Shown piece after piece: positions 1 through 9,621 of a DNA stretch of 64,000 nucleotides. A program made the position numbers and the translations under genes. The notes under the pieces are model-generated. The model worked only from the letters and a program-made list of their open reading frames with translations. It ran no database searches and had not been told where the DNA came from. The DNA lies in assembly GCF_046197875.1 (NCBI RefSeq), contig NZ_CP166991.1, positions 434,001 through 498,000 on the forward strand, given 5' to 3'. This DNA comes from Methanobrevibacter_A acididurans. GTDB taxonomy: Archaea; Methanobacteriota; Methanobacteria; Methanobacteriales; Methanobacteriaceae. The stretch's first letter is position 1; each line of letters starts with the position of its first letter.

Positions 1-809
1 TGAATTTCTGTTAATAAATTATTTTGATGTTCTAAAGTATAACCACAAGTCTCAGATGCATCAAAGATGAATAAAATAGCATCAGCTAAATCTTCAAGAG
101 CAACCATAGCATTCATTTCAATATCATTCATATCAACAATAGGACGATCTAATAATCCTGGGGTGTCAATAATTTGGATTTGTTTCCAATTTCTTTCAAT
201 ATGTCCAATTTGAATTCCTTTTGTAGTAAATGGGTAATCAGCAACTTCAGGTTCTGCATCTGTTAATTGACGAAGTAAAGTTGATTTTCCTACATTTGGG
301 AAACCTGCAATTACAATACTTGTAGCATCAAAATCGATAGTTGGCATGTTACGTAATTGACTTTTAGCAAAATCTAAAAAATCTAAATCTTTACTAATCT
401 TTTTAGCTACACTAGCAACACGACCATAAGCTTGACTTCTAAGTTGTGAAGCCTTCTCTGGAGGATATCTTCTAATTTTTTTAGAATAATCCCTTTCTAA
501 TTGGCTTATAATACCATATGCCCAATTTAAAGCACCTAATGATTTTTTCAAATCATCAATACCTACAGTTATATCAATATAATCTTGGTAAAATATAGGT
601 AAATCTTCAACAGTTGGTGTTCGATCATTTATCATTTTTAACCGATCTTTAATTACTTGGCATGCAGTTACTACTCTAACTTCTTCAATTCGTTTAGGCT
701 TTAATCTTCTAGGCATTTTTGATGATCTAACTTCATCAGCAGCCTTTTTCCCTCTTCTAAATCCTTTATCTAAAAGTTCATCTGGAGTAGGGATTGTTGG
801 TATCATCAT
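1..809 (-). CDS. NOG1-family GTPase (C-terminus cut off by the window edge)
   Basis: This is an archaeal homolog of NOG1, an Obg-type GTPase of large ribosomal subunit assembly in the cytoplasm. Reading back from about position 809, the protein opens MMIPTIPTPDELLDKGF, has the long NOG1 N-terminal helical region, then the G1 P-loop GFPNVGKST (near 280-310) and the G3 motif DTPGLLDRP (near 145-170). About 269 residues are visible and the frame is open to base 1, so the remaining G motifs and the C-terminus lie outside. Two adjacent ATGs (809 and 806) could start it, behind a weak GTGAT element. The order helical region, P-loop, DTPG identifies NOG1 rather than DRG or Era. Function is inferred from eukaryotic NOG1. 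Confidence 0.9.
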   Translation of the reverse strand, partial: MMIPTIPTPDELLDKGFRRGKKAADEVRSSKMPRRLKPKRIEEVRVVTACQVIKDRLKMINDRTPTVEDLPIFYQDYIDITVGIDDLKKSLGALNWAYGIISQLERDYSKKIRRYPPEKASQLRSQAYGRVASVAKKISKDLDFLDFAKSQLRNMPTIDFDATSIVIAGFPNVGKSTLLRQLTDAEPEVADYPFTTKGIQIGHIERNWKQIQIIDTPGLLDRPIVDMNDIEMNAMVALEDLADAILFIFDASETCGYTLEHQNNLLTEI

Positions 810-974
810 AATTATCACTAATAATCTTTTCTGTAAATATTTATTAAATTTTGTAAAAATTTTTTATTTCATAATTTAAAATAATAAAAAATAGTGCTTA
901 ATATTTAATTATGTTTTAAATATATATAAAATTAATATAAAAAAATAGAATTTTAAAAAAATTTTAAAAATTTT

Positions 975-1541
975 TTATTCTTTAAAAATTTCTCCTTGAA
1001 ATTTAAATATTTCAATATTGGAATCTTTTTTCCAAGTATCCGGATATAATCCTGCTTTAAGGCAGGTATGTGATAAAAATTCTTCTTTTCCCATATTAAA
1101 TTCTGTTGCTACTTGTGGTAAAAGTAATCCACTATTAAAACCTTTTTTAATAATTAACCCATCTTCACCTAAATTAATCTTTTCAGGATATTCAGAACTT
1201 TCTAAAACATCTATTAATTCAGGTTTTGTTAAAACTGTAATTTCTAAATTAATCTTTTCTAATTCTTCATTTTTAAGCACAGGAAATCTAGGGTCAGCTG
1301 TTGCTGCAGATATGGCTACATCAATAAGTGCTGAAATTAATGGCTTAATAGGTTCAGGATAACCAATACATCCTCTTAGCTCTGAATTTTCATTTATTGT
1401 ACAAAAAACCCCTAAATCTTCTTTTAGATGTTCGGGACAATCTTGGGGTATGTCAATTTTTACATTTTTATTTATCATATCTTCAATAGCTTTTCGAGCA
1501 ATTTTTAATAAATATTTTCCATCATTTTCACTTATTGTCAT
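975..1541 (-). CDS. AMMECR1 domain protein
   Basis: A 188-residue protein of the AMMECR1 family, a conserved domain of unknown biochemical role found in archaea and eukaryotes. The signature LRGCIGYPEPI is present near residues 56-66, followed by the usual region around DVAISAATADPRFP. I chose the ATG at 1541 (MTISENDGKYLL) because it follows a GGGGCTTGATAAAA stretch; the longer 205-residue reading adds an unconserved 17-residue leader. It lies 25 bp downstream of tldD on the same strand and is probably co-transcribed. The CPEHLKEDLGVFCTI region has family-typical cysteines. Identity is secure; function is not known. Confidence 0.9.
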   Translation of the reverse strand: MTISENDGKYLLKIARKAIEDMINKNVKIDIPQDCPEHLKEDLGVFCTINENSELRGCIGYPEPIKPLISALIDVAISAATADPRFPVLKNEELEKINLEITVLTKPELIDVLESSEYPEKINLGEDGLIIKKGFNSGLLLPQVATEFNMGKEEFLSHTCLKAGLYPDTWKKDSNIEIFKFQGEIFKE

Positions 1542-1566
1542 TTTTATCAAGCCCCTTATAATTTTT

Positions 1567-2937
1567 TTAATTACTGCCTCCAACCATAGCATTCAATATT
1601 CTAGTGTTAGGACCACCATCTCCAACAGGAGCAATTTGACCATTCTTTCCACAGAATCCAACACTAAATTTAAAATCATTACCTATTGCATCAACATTTT
1701 TCAATGTTTCTAAAATATTTCCTGATAATGATACATCTCTTAATTCTTGACCAATTTCCCCATTTTCTATTTTATATGATTCCACAGCATTGAACTGGAA
1801 TATTCCTTTTCCAGTATCTACTTGACCCCCTCTAGAACCTTTTAAATAAATTCCTTCAGGTATATCTTCAATCAATTCTTCAAATGAATGATCACCAGGT
1901 TCCAAATAAGTATTACTCATTCTTACAATAGGTTGGTCATTAATTGAACTTCTTGCATTACCACTAGATTTCATTCCTAATTTTGAAGCAGATTCTCTTG
2001 AAGAAAGTAATGAAACTAATTCTCCATCTTTAACTAGTTGATTTTTATGAGTTTTCACACCTTCTACATCATATTCATAATATCCAAAACCATCCTTATT
2101 TGAAGGATCATCATAAATATTTATTATATCAGATCCAATTTTATCTCCTAATTTTCCTTTTAAAACAGAATCATCTTGTAAAATTAAATCTGCTTCACTT
2201 GCATGACCTAAAGCTTCATGTATAAATACACCAGTTAACTCATTATCTGTAATTATTGGGAATTTTCCAGAAGGTGCAGTGCTTGCATTTAAAAGATTTG
2301 TAGCTTTTTCCCCTATTTTTCTTCCAAAACTTTCAATATCAGCATTTTTTAGTATCTCATAACCTTTTGCTCCTCCTAAACTCCCATGTCCAAATTGTAT
2401 TAAATCTCCAGATGATGCTACTGTGTTTAACCATAATCCAATTCTAGTTTCATCTTGTATAATTTCAGTACCTTCACTTGTCACAATTGCAGTTTCAGAT
2501 TCACTATCTTGATAATTGACGGTAGTACTTATGACTTTACCTACTGATGCACTTTTATTTGCATCTGCCATTAATTCTTTTTTTTCTTCGATATCTACAT
2601 CGTTTACTGATATTTTTCTAGGAGTTTTAACTTTATCTTTAACAATATTTGCTTCAGATAATTCAACATCTCCTTTTAAAGATTTTGAAATTTTTATAGC
2701 TGTTTGTGTGATATCATCTAATTTGTTTAAATCATTTGTATAAGCAAATCCCCAAGCTCCATTATTTAGTACTCTTATTCTTGCTCCATTTGATATTCCA
2801 GTATTAATTTCCTGAATTTTATTGTCTTTCATTATAATATTAGTATTATTTCCAGTTCCTGCACGTATGTCTGCATAATCTACTTTATCTTGGATTTTAG
2901 CTATTATTTTCTCAAAAATGTCTATTTTTGTTTCCAT
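1567..2937 (-). CDS. tldD: TldD/PmbA family metalloprotease, TldD-type subunit
   Basis: A 456-residue TldD-type protease subunit. The zinc motif HEALGHASEADL (HExxxH) near residue 240 and the C-terminal glycine-rich core GDGGPNTRILNAMVGG are diagnostic. In bacteria TldD pairs with TldE (PmbA), which lacks the zinc motif, and the pair degrades unstructured peptides; no TldE homolog is visible here. Full length for the family. It is followed by the AMMECR1 gene in an apparent two-gene unit. Its 5' end faces the divergent flavoprotein gene across about 320 bp. The archaeal substrate is unknown. Confidence 0.93.
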   Translation of the reverse strand: METKIDIFEKIIAKIQDKVDYADIRAGTGNNTNIIMKDNKIQEINTGISNGARIRVLNNGAWGFAYTNDLNKLDDITQTAIKISKSLKGDVELSEANIVKDKVKTPRKISVNDVDIEEKKELMADANKSASVGKVISTTVNYQDSESETAIVTSEGTEIIQDETRIGLWLNTVASSGDLIQFGHGSLGGAKGYEILKNADIESFGRKIGEKATNLLNASTAPSGKFPIITDNELTGVFIHEALGHASEADLILQDDSVLKGKLGDKIGSDIINIYDDPSNKDGFGYYEYDVEGVKTHKNQLVKDGELVSLLSSRESASKLGMKSSGNARSSINDQPIVRMSNTYLEPGDHSFEELIEDIPEGIYLKGSRGGQVDTGKGIFQFNAVESYKIENGEIGQELRDVSLSGNILETLKNVDAIGNDFKFSVGFCGKNGQIAPVGDGGPNTRILNAMVGGSN

Positions 2938-3256
2938 TTTCTACCCACTTTTTAATTTTTATTATTATTTATGATTTTAATTTTAATTTTTTCTTAAGTT
3001 TTTTATTAATTTAATTTTTTCATTTACAAATAGTATTCTCTTAAGATTATATATATTATTAATTTAAGTTTTATGTGTAAATAAAATTTTATATATTGTA
3101 AAAAAGATTTTAATTTTTCTAATTATTTCTTTTGTTTATTTTGAGTTTATTTCTTTAGAAATGTTTATAAATATAATTAATAACAATAGTTATATAGATA
3201 TAATTTTTATGAATATAAAAAAATATTATTAAATATAAAAACTCGGAGTGAAAAAA
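2938..3256. other. Divergent intergenic region, no gene seen
   Basis: This AT-rich 319-bp region separates the divergent tldD and flavoprotein genes and must carry promoters for both. Several TATA-like stretches occur (around 3045-3060 and 3170-3225), but none can be chosen by sequence alone. I see no ORF, repeat or convincing RNA structure. Confidence 0.5.
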
Positions 3257-4471
3257 ATGGTTATAATAATTGGATCTGGAGCTGGAGGAGCTATAATTGC
3301 AATGGAATTAGCAAAATCCAATATACCAGTCACAATAATAGAAAAAGGACCATACATAAAAACTAAAGATGCAATCAATTACTATGATAAATCATATGAA
3401 AATATGGATTTATTAAAAACAACCTGTGTTGGTGGATCTACAATCGTTTCAGCAGGAAATGGAGTAAGAATCTTAGAAAAAGAGTTCAAAAATATTGGAA
3501 TAGACCTTTCAAATGAATATAATCAAGTTGAAAAACTACTTAACATCCATGAAATGGATGATAATCATATAGGTGAAGGAACTCAAAAATTCATAGATAT
3601 CTCAAAACAATATGGTTTTAAAACACAAAAAATGCCTAAATTTATAAGAGATTCAGAATGTAAAATTTGTGGGAAATGTTCTTTTGGGTGTCCACAAGAT
3701 GCTAAATGGAGCTCAAAAGATTTTATTGATATAGCTATTAAAAATAATGCAGAATTATTAACAAATACTGAAGCTACAAAGATAATAATCGAAAATGGAC
3801 AGTTAAAAGGAGTAGAAATTAAAAAAGATAATAAAACAAGAATAATAAAATCAAATGAAATAATACTCGCAGCTGGAGCTATAAATTCTGCAATAATACT
3901 CCAAAATTCAGGAATAAACGCCGGAAGAAAATTATTCATGGATCCATTTGTAACTGTAGGTGGATTATTAAAAGATATTCATTATAATACTGAAGTTCAA
4001 ATGAATGCTTTAGCCATAGGAAATGATTATATTTTATCCCCACACTTTTCTACATATGCAGCATCATTCCTTAAAGAAAATGGTTATGATATCGAAAATA
4101 AAGATATATTAAGTATAATGGTTAAAATTCCAGATGATGGACTGGGAAAAATAGAAAATGGGAAAGTAATAAAATATAATTCTATAAATGATATAAAGCG
4201 TTTAGCTGAAGGTTCAGCTGCTGCTGGTGCAATATTAACCACTGCAGGAGTAGATCCAACAACAATTACTTCAACAGTTTTTAGAGGAGCACATCCTGGA
4301 GGTACTGCTGCAATTGGTGAAGTTGTTGATAAAAATCTTCAAACTAATATAAATGGTTTATATGTAGGAGATGCAAGTGTTATACCATGGTCTCCTGGAA
4401 AACCTCCAATATTACTCATATTGGCTTTAGCATTAAGATTAGCAAATCATTTAATTGAAGAATATTCTTAA
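3257..4471 (+). CDS. GMC-type FAD-dependent oxidoreductase
   Basis: A 404-residue flavoprotein of the glucose-methanol-choline oxidoreductase family, which oxidises alcohol groups using FAD. The N-terminus is an FAD-binding Rossmann motif (IIIGSGAGGAIIAMELAKS), and the C-terminus has the family signature HPGGTAAIGEVVD followed by LYVGDASVIPWSPG. Near residue 135 is a four-cysteine cluster, CKICGKCSFGCPQDAK, seen in the fatty-alcohol-oxidase-like branch. The ATG at 3257 sits six bases after GGAGTG; an upstream in-frame GTG at 3248 lies inside that ribosome binding site and is unlikely. The protein is shorter than typical 500-600-residue GMC enzymes. Substrate unknown; it stands alone. Confidence 0.85.
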   Translation: MVIIIGSGAGGAIIAMELAKSNIPVTIIEKGPYIKTKDAINYYDKSYENMDLLKTTCVGGSTIVSAGNGVRILEKEFKNIGIDLSNEYNQVEKLLNIHEMDDNHIGEGTQKFIDISKQYGFKTQKMPKFIRDSECKICGKCSFGCPQDAKWSSKDFIDIAIKNNAELLTNTEATKIIIENGQLKGVEIKKDNKTRIIKSNEIILAAGAINSAIILQNSGINAGRKLFMDPFVTVGGLLKDIHYNTEVQMNALAIGNDYILSPHFSTYAASFLKENGYDIENKDILSIMVKIPDDGLGKIENGKVIKYNSINDIKRLAEGSAAAGAILTTAGVDPTTITSTVFRGAHPGGTAAIGEVVDKNLQTNINGLYVGDASVIPWSPGKPPILLILALALRLANHLIEEYS

Positions 4472-4493
4472 TAAAATTTTCTCTTTATTTTTT

Positions 4494-4955
4494 TTAAAAT
4501 TGTTTATTTATTTCTTCTTCATTAATTATTCTTTCACAATAATGGCATCTAAGAAGTAAAGGGTCTTTTTTTATAACATAAAACTTACTTTTTATCGGTT
4601 CTGGAGTGTTACTAATGCATTTAGGATTTATACATTTAATGATAGATTCTAATTCATCTCTAAGAGTAACTTGAGCTTTAGAAATAATTTCATACTCTCT
4701 TATAATATTTATAGTTGCATTAGGTGAAATTAATGCAATTTGATCTAATTCATCATTATCTAATTCTCTATTCTCTATCTTAACAATATCTTTTTTACCT
4801 CCATCACTAGAAGAAACATTTATTGCTAAAGAAACATTAGATTCTCCATCAGGAAGTCCTAAAATTCTCATTACATATAATGATTTATTTGCAGTAATAT
4901 GATCAATTACAGTACCATCTTTAATAGGTTTAACTTTAAGCTCAGGTTTTATCAT
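4494..4955 (-). CDS. pyrI: Aspartate carbamoyltransferase regulatory chain
   Basis: A 153-residue PyrI, the regulatory subunit that binds nucleotide effectors and assembles with the catalytic PyrB chains in the first committed step of pyrimidine synthesis. It begins MIKPELKVKPIKDGTVIDHI, as is typical. The C-terminal zinc site is complete: a CINPKC pair and a CHYCER pair, four cysteines spaced as in the E. coli protein. Full length. pyrB is not in the window, so the subunits are encoded apart. It ends convergently with the flavoprotein gene, 22 bp away, across a T-rich spacer. Confidence 0.96.
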   Translation of the reverse strand: MIKPELKVKPIKDGTVIDHITANKSLYVMRILGLPDGESNVSLAINVSSSDGGKKDIVKIENRELDNDELDQIALISPNATINIIREYEIISKAQVTLRDELESIIKCINPKCISNTPEPIKSKFYVIKKDPLLLRCHYCERIINEEEINKQF

Positions 4956-5068
4956 AATATCATCTATATAAAATAATTTATTTAAAATTTATGAAAAAAA
5001 GTATTAATTTAATAAGATAAGTTTTAAAAAAATATTTAAAAAAAAGAAGATAAGGATAATAAATATCC

Positions 5069-6298
5069 TTAAGCTACGAAAGATTCAATAAATTTAGCAT
5101 ATGCTGGTCTTGTAATGAATACTCCAATAAGTACACCTAAAATTGTGGTAAATGCAAAACCAGAAATAGTACCTATACCACTACTACCTCTAGCAAATCC
5201 AATATATGTTAAAGGTAACATAGCTGCAATTAAAGTACCTGCAGAAGCAAATATAATGAATAATGCATTTTTAACATTCATTCTTGCTCGAACATGTTTA
5301 TGTTTTGATTTATCTGATTGATGCGTAAGTACTTCATCCGTAATAATAATTTGATCATCAATACCCGTACCAACACTTGCAATTAACCCGGCTATTGCAG
5401 CTAAATCAATATTCCAACTAATTAATGACGCAACACCTAAAACAATCAGCACTTCAGATAAACTTGTTATCATTATAGGAACAACTAATATTGGTTTTCT
5501 ATAACGAATATAAACAATTCCACTAATTACTAATATTGCTAATAACCCTGCAATACATGTACCTTCTAAAAATTCCTGACCTAACTCGGCAGAAATCGTA
5601 TTTGAACCAACAACATGAACTTTCACTGGTAATGATCCTGTTTTAAGTACAGTATAAACCGTATTTGCTTTAGATTGGGTTTCTTGAACAGTATCTTCAC
5701 TACCCGTAACCTCTAAATCGGTAACAGGTTCACCAGTAGCTAATTCTGCAGATAAACTTGGAGGATCATTATCTATAGGTTTACCATCTAAGTACATTAC
5801 TACTTTTTGTCCAGATTTACCTTTAGCCACATCAGCAAAATGTTTAGCTCCATCTGTTGTCAAAGTAAATGGTACAATCCAAGAAGTTTCACCTTCTACT
5901 TTATAACTATCAACACTCGCAACATCATTTCCAGTTAACGCTGTTTGATTATCAATTTTAGCAGTAAATACTCCAGGATTACCAATTAAACGCTCAACTT
6001 CGGAAGGAGACTTACCAGCCATTTCAATAATTACTCTTTGATCTCCACTTTCACGAACTTTTACATCTGAAACTCCATATAAATTAAGACGTTTATCAAG
6101 AACAGTTGTGACAGTTTTCATAGTACTACTATTAACTGGTTCATCTAATTGTAACTGGATGGAAGATCCACCTTTTAAATCTAAACCTTCATCAATCCCT
6201 AAAGCCGCTACACTAATTATACTAATTAAAATAAATGCAATTAACAGAATTACTTGTTTATCTTTCAAAAACTCTTTAATTTTTTTCTTGTTTTTCAT
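5069..6298 (-). CDS. secD: Protein-export membrane protein SecD
   Basis: A 409-residue SecD, partner of SecF in the membrane complex that assists Sec-dependent protein export. It has an N-terminal membrane segment followed by the D1 motif GLDLKGGSSIQLQ, a large extracellular region, then five C-terminal membrane segments including a DD-containing segment (SVGTGIDDQIIITDE) typical of SecD. The start is the ATG at 6298: it overlaps the secF stop as ATGA and follows GGAGAG. The 23-residue in-frame extension upstream lies inside secF and is rejected. The order secF-secD with overlap indicates translational coupling; this order is common in archaea and reverses the usual bacterial order. Confidence 0.95.
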   Translation of the reverse strand: MKNKKKIKEFLKDKQVILLIAFILISIISVAALGIDEGLDLKGGSSIQLQLDEPVNSSTMKTVTTVLDKRLNLYGVSDVKVRESGDQRVIIEMAGKSPSEVERLIGNPGVFTAKIDNQTALTGNDVASVDSYKVEGETSWIVPFTLTTDGAKHFADVAKGKSGQKVVMYLDGKPIDNDPPSLSAELATGEPVTDLEVTGSEDTVQETQSKANTVYTVLKTGSLPVKVHVVGSNTISAELGQEFLEGTCIAGLLAILVISGIVYIRYRKPILVVPIMITSLSEVLIVLGVASLISWNIDLAAIAGLIASVGTGIDDQIIITDEVLTHQSDKSKHKHVRARMNVKNALFIIFASAGTLIAAMLPLTYIGFARGSSGIGTISGFAFTTILGVLIGVFITRPAYAKFIESFVA

Positions 6299-7137
6299 TT
6301 TGATCTCTCCAGATAAACTCTTAAAATTGTTAAATTCATACACCAAGTTGTAAGTATATCTGCACATAGACCTAAAATAAGTACAGATGAAATACTAGTT
6401 AATGTGGAAGCTTCAGGTATTAAAAATGCTGTAACAATATATAATACAACCATAGCAGATATAGCTGATATTGACATTGTTAAACCTGTTTCCATAGCAT
6501 CACTTGCTCTTTTAACTACAGTACCATCATGTCTTTTCAGTAACCGAGTAGTAAGTAAAATATCTGTGTCAACACTGTAACCAATAAGCATTAATAATGC
6601 ACCAACAGATGCTATACTTAAAGGTATTTTGAATAAAGCCATTCCTCCAATAGCAATTACAATATCACATAATGCTGCAAGAATAACTGCAACAGAAGGT
6701 ACAGGCTCTCTAAATACAATAAATACAGTTATTGCCATAAATATAAATGCAAATAATAATGCCCAATAAACTTGACCCATTGCTTCTTGACTTAATACTG
6801 GCCCAATTGCATTAAAACTCGCAACTTTACCATTATCCCCTAAAGCTGAAGTAAATGTCGTATCATTAATACCATTACTTATATCAACAGTAACCTTATT
6901 TGAATCGGCTCCATTACTATAAACACTAACATCAGAGGTATTTAAACTATCGGATAATTGAGATTGCAAAGCACTTGGACTAATATTACTAGTTAATTGA
7001 ACTTCTGCAGTGGACCCTCCTTTTAATTCAATACCTTGGTCAACACCTACAAAAGTTATAAGTGCTAATGCTATAATAGTTATAATTATTGGAACGAAAA
7101 TTACTTTTTTGTAAGATTCCATAAATTTTTCAAACAT
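6295..7137 (-). CDS. secF: Protein-export membrane protein SecF
   Basis: A 280-residue SecF with an N-terminal membrane segment, the GIELKGGST motif near residue 35, and a block of five membrane helices after residue 115. The SVDTDILLTTRLLK segment is the SecF counterpart of the conserved membrane motif. It is first in a two-gene unit and its stop overlaps the secD start by the ATGA arrangement at 6295-6298. Length and domain order are normal for archaeal SecF. The promoter must lie in the 330-bp gap upstream. Confidence 0.95.
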   Translation of the reverse strand: MFEKFMESYKKVIFVPIIITIIALALITFVGVDQGIELKGGSTAEVQLTSNISPSALQSQLSDSLNTSDVSVYSNGADSNKVTVDISNGINDTTFTSALGDNGKVASFNAIGPVLSQEAMGQVYWALLFAFIFMAITVFIVFREPVPSVAVILAALCDIVIAIGGMALFKIPLSIASVGALLMLIGYSVDTDILLTTRLLKRHDGTVVKRASDAMETGLTMSISAISAMVVLYIVTAFLIPEASTLTSISSVLILGLCADILTTWCMNLTILRVYLERSK

Positions 7138-7466
7138 TTCTATTCATAACCATATAATTTTTAAAACTAATTTTTTGTAATAAAAAATAGTTATATATTT
7201 TTATTTAAAATTAATAATTCAATAATTATAATAAAATAAAGTGTATAATATTACTAAAAATCAATTATTAATTTTAAATTATTTTATAATGTAATAATCT
7301 AGCTGTAATTTAAAATAAATTAATTATAATGAAAATATTTCACATATGTTTAAAGTTAGATTATAAATATATTATATGAATAAAGATTTAAAGTTTTGTA
7401 TAAAAATTAAAAAATAATAAAAATAGAAAATTTTTAAAATATAAAAAAATTAGTATAATAAGAATT
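7138..7466. other. Intergenic region upstream of secF, no gene seen
   Basis: About 330 bp, very AT-rich, between the end of the flavodoxin gene and the start of secF. It should contain the secFD promoter; a TATA-like tract on the minus strand near 7190-7205 is a weak candidate. No ORF or convincing RNA structure is visible. Confidence 0.45.
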
Positions 7467-7958
7467 TTAACTGTAAATACTTAAATCTAATAATCTTGCA
7501 ATATTAAAACTATCATCAGCAATTTGATTTAAAGTTTTATCTTTAGTTTTAAGAGTAAAAGTTTCAATTACACGCCCACCTCTAACTTCTACCTTTTCAG
7601 TCATTCTTTTAATAGCATTTTTTCCACCAGAATTTGACATAGTAGCGAATAAAACAACATCTTTTCCTTTTAAATCTAGTTTATCTATTAAAGTAATTAT
7701 AGCAGGAACTGGATTGCTAGCCCATGTAGGAGTGCCAATATAAATCAAATCATAATCAGAAATATTAATATTAGATGGGGTAATTTCAGTTTTACTTTCC
7801 CTAAAAGCATCTATACTAGAACTAAATTTACTAAAAAATCCACTTCGTTTCTTAATATCTTTAACTCTAATAATATCACTAGATAATTCATGTGCTAAAG
7901 TTTCAGCAACTATTTTAGTATTTTCACTTTTTGAATAATATATAATTAAAGTTTTCAT
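7467..7958 (-). CDS. Flavodoxin family protein
   Basis: A 163-residue protein with the flavodoxin fold. The N-terminus MKTLIIYYSKSENTKIVAE contains the phosphate-binding loop for FMN, and GTPTWASNPVPAI near residue 95 is the second FMN loop, of the kind found in flavodoxin-like electron carriers and NAD(P)H-dependent reductases. It is about the expected length. It lies 50 bp downstream of argC on the same strand, but a functional link is not evident. The electron-transfer partner cannot be told from sequence. Confidence 0.88.
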   Translation of the reverse strand: MKTLIIYYSKSENTKIVAETLAHELSSDIIRVKDIKKRSGFFSKFSSSIDAFRESKTEITPSNINISDYDLIYIGTPTWASNPVPAIITLIDKLDLKGKDVVLFATMSNSGGKNAIKRMTEKVEVRGGRVIETFTLKTKDKTLNQIADDSFNIARLLDLSIYS

Positions 7959-8008
7959 GCTTTCATGTTCCTATTTTTTCTAAATTTTCAATAACCAACA
8001 TCATATAT

Positions 8009-9028
8009 TTAAGGATGCATACCATAAGCTTCTAAACCTTCAGTTTCATCAAATCCACATAAAAGATTCATATTATGGATAGCTTGACCAGAAGCCCCTT
8101 TAACTAAATTATCAATAGCAGATACAATAACTAATCTACCAGTTTCATCAATCTCAAAACATCCTATATGAATATAATTAGATCCACGAACAGAACTTAA
8201 ACGTGGCATTTCTCCTTCATCCATAATTTTCACGAAAGGTTCATCTTTATATTGTTTAAGATAAATATCACGTATTTCTTCACTACCAATATCATTATAT
8301 TCATCTTTTAAAAAACTATGATTTGTAGTTAAAATACCTCGAATCACAGGAACTAAATGAGGAGTAAAAGATACTTTAACATCAGAAAATAATCCTAATT
8401 CTTGTTGAATTTCAGGCATATGTCTATGACTAGTTACTTTATATGGATTAATATTATCTCCAATATTTGGATAATGACTGGATTCTGTTGGTTTAATACC
8501 AGAACCGCTAACTCCAGATTTACTATCAAAAATACATCTATTTAACATTTTTGCTTTAGATAAAGGAAAAGCAGATAATATGGATCCAGTTGTGAAACAT
8601 CCAGGATTAGCAACAAGTTTAGCTTTTTTAATCTCTTTTCTATGAATTTCTGGAAGACCATATACAGCATCTATTTTACCAGTATGTTTAAAACCATACC
8701 ATTTTTCATAAATATTATAATCATTGAATCGGTAATCTCCACTTAAATCAATGACTTTAGCACCAGTATCTAAAAGTTCTGGAACAATTTTCATTGAAGC
8801 CCCATGTGGTGTTGCTGTAAATATAATATCCGCATTAATATCATTTAATTTTTTATTACTAAATTTTAAACCAGTATCCCTAAGATTAGGATGAACTTTA
8901 TGTAACGGGATGTTATCATACTTTCTAGAAGTAATATCTGTTATTTCTACTTCTGGATGGTTTAATAAAAATCTAATTAATTCTCCACCAGTATATCCAC
9001 TTGCCCCTATAATAGCTACGTCTACCAT
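8009..9028 (-). CDS. argC: N-acetyl-gamma-glutamyl-phosphate reductase
   Basis: A 339-residue ArgC, which reduces N-acetylglutamyl phosphate to the semialdehyde with NADPH in arginine biosynthesis. The N-terminal NADP motif is GASGYTGGELIR. The catalytic cysteine lies in NPGCFTTG near residue 150, and the active-site histidine region is TSHRHMPEIQQELG near residue 205. Length is normal for the family. The ATG at 9028 follows a GGTG ribosome binding site. No other arg genes are adjacent. Confidence 0.96.
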   Translation of the reverse strand: MVDVAIIGASGYTGGELIRFLLNHPEVEITDITSRKYDNIPLHKVHPNLRDTGLKFSNKKLNDINADIIFTATPHGASMKIVPELLDTGAKVIDLSGDYRFNDYNIYEKWYGFKHTGKIDAVYGLPEIHRKEIKKAKLVANPGCFTTGSILSAFPLSKAKMLNRCIFDSKSGVSGSGIKPTESSHYPNIGDNINPYKVTSHRHMPEIQQELGLFSDVKVSFTPHLVPVIRGILTTNHSFLKDEYNDIGSEEIRDIYLKQYKDEPFVKIMDEGEMPRLSSVRGSNYIHIGCFEIDETGRLVIVSAIDNLVKGASGQAIHNMNLLCGFDETEGLEAYGMHP

Positions 9029-9167
9029 TTTTTTACACCAATAAAATAATAATTTATATTATGTTTTATTCCATATAAACTCTTTTTCTTTTGATTAAAG
9101 TAATATGTCTTTATGTTTTTGTATCATATTTAAAATTTAATTAATTTTAATAGATTCTTTTTCAGGG

Positions 9168-9620
9168 TTAACAATCTTTTAAATTTTCTTTACCATAATT
9201 TGTTTCTTTAATCTTTTTTATAATTTTACAACTGCTATCTAAATCTGCTTTATGATAACTTTTTACTTTTTTAACTTCAATATTTAAATTCCTATCTTTC
9301 AAACTTTTTCGAAGTTTATCTAAATCAAAATCTTGATCTGCACCTATAGCTATTATATTGGGTTTTATTTCTTCAACTATTTTAAACATATCTCCATCAT
9401 GCCCAAGATAAGCTTCATTTACTGGTTTTAAATATTTTACCATTTCTAATCGTTGATTTTCATTTATAATAGGTATTCTTTTTCGTTTTTTGACTGTTGA
9501 ATCTTTAGCCACTACAACTATTAATTCAGCATTCTCTCCACCTAATTCTTTAGCTTTTTCTAAATATAAACCATGACCTGGGTGGATTATGTCAAAAGTG
9601 CCACTTGCCATTACTTTCAT
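9168..9620 (-). CDS. ribL: FAD synthase, archaeal RibL type
   Basis: A 150-residue nucleotidyltransferase of the RibL family, which makes FAD from FMN and ATP in archaea. The cytidylyltransferase-like motif FDIIHPGHGLYL (HxGH) is near residue 15, and the second nucleotide-binding region is KKRKRIPIINENQRLEM. Cysteines remain near the C-terminus (DSSCKII and a terminal DC), fitting the C-terminal cysteines described for RibL. The ATG at 9620 follows AAGGTGA, which lies within the end of hisA; the longer GTG start at 9632 falls inside that element. It starts one base after the hisA stop codon, so the two are translationally linked. A related cytidylyltransferase is the alternative. Confidence 0.87.
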   Translation of the reverse strand: MKVMASGTFDIIHPGHGLYLEKAKELGGENAELIVVVAKDSTVKKRKRIPIINENQRLEMVKYLKPVNEAYLGHDGDMFKIVEEIKPNIIAIGADQDFDLDKLRKSLKDRNLNIEVKKVKSYHKADLDSSCKIIKKIKETNYGKENLKDC

Positions 9621-9621
9621 T

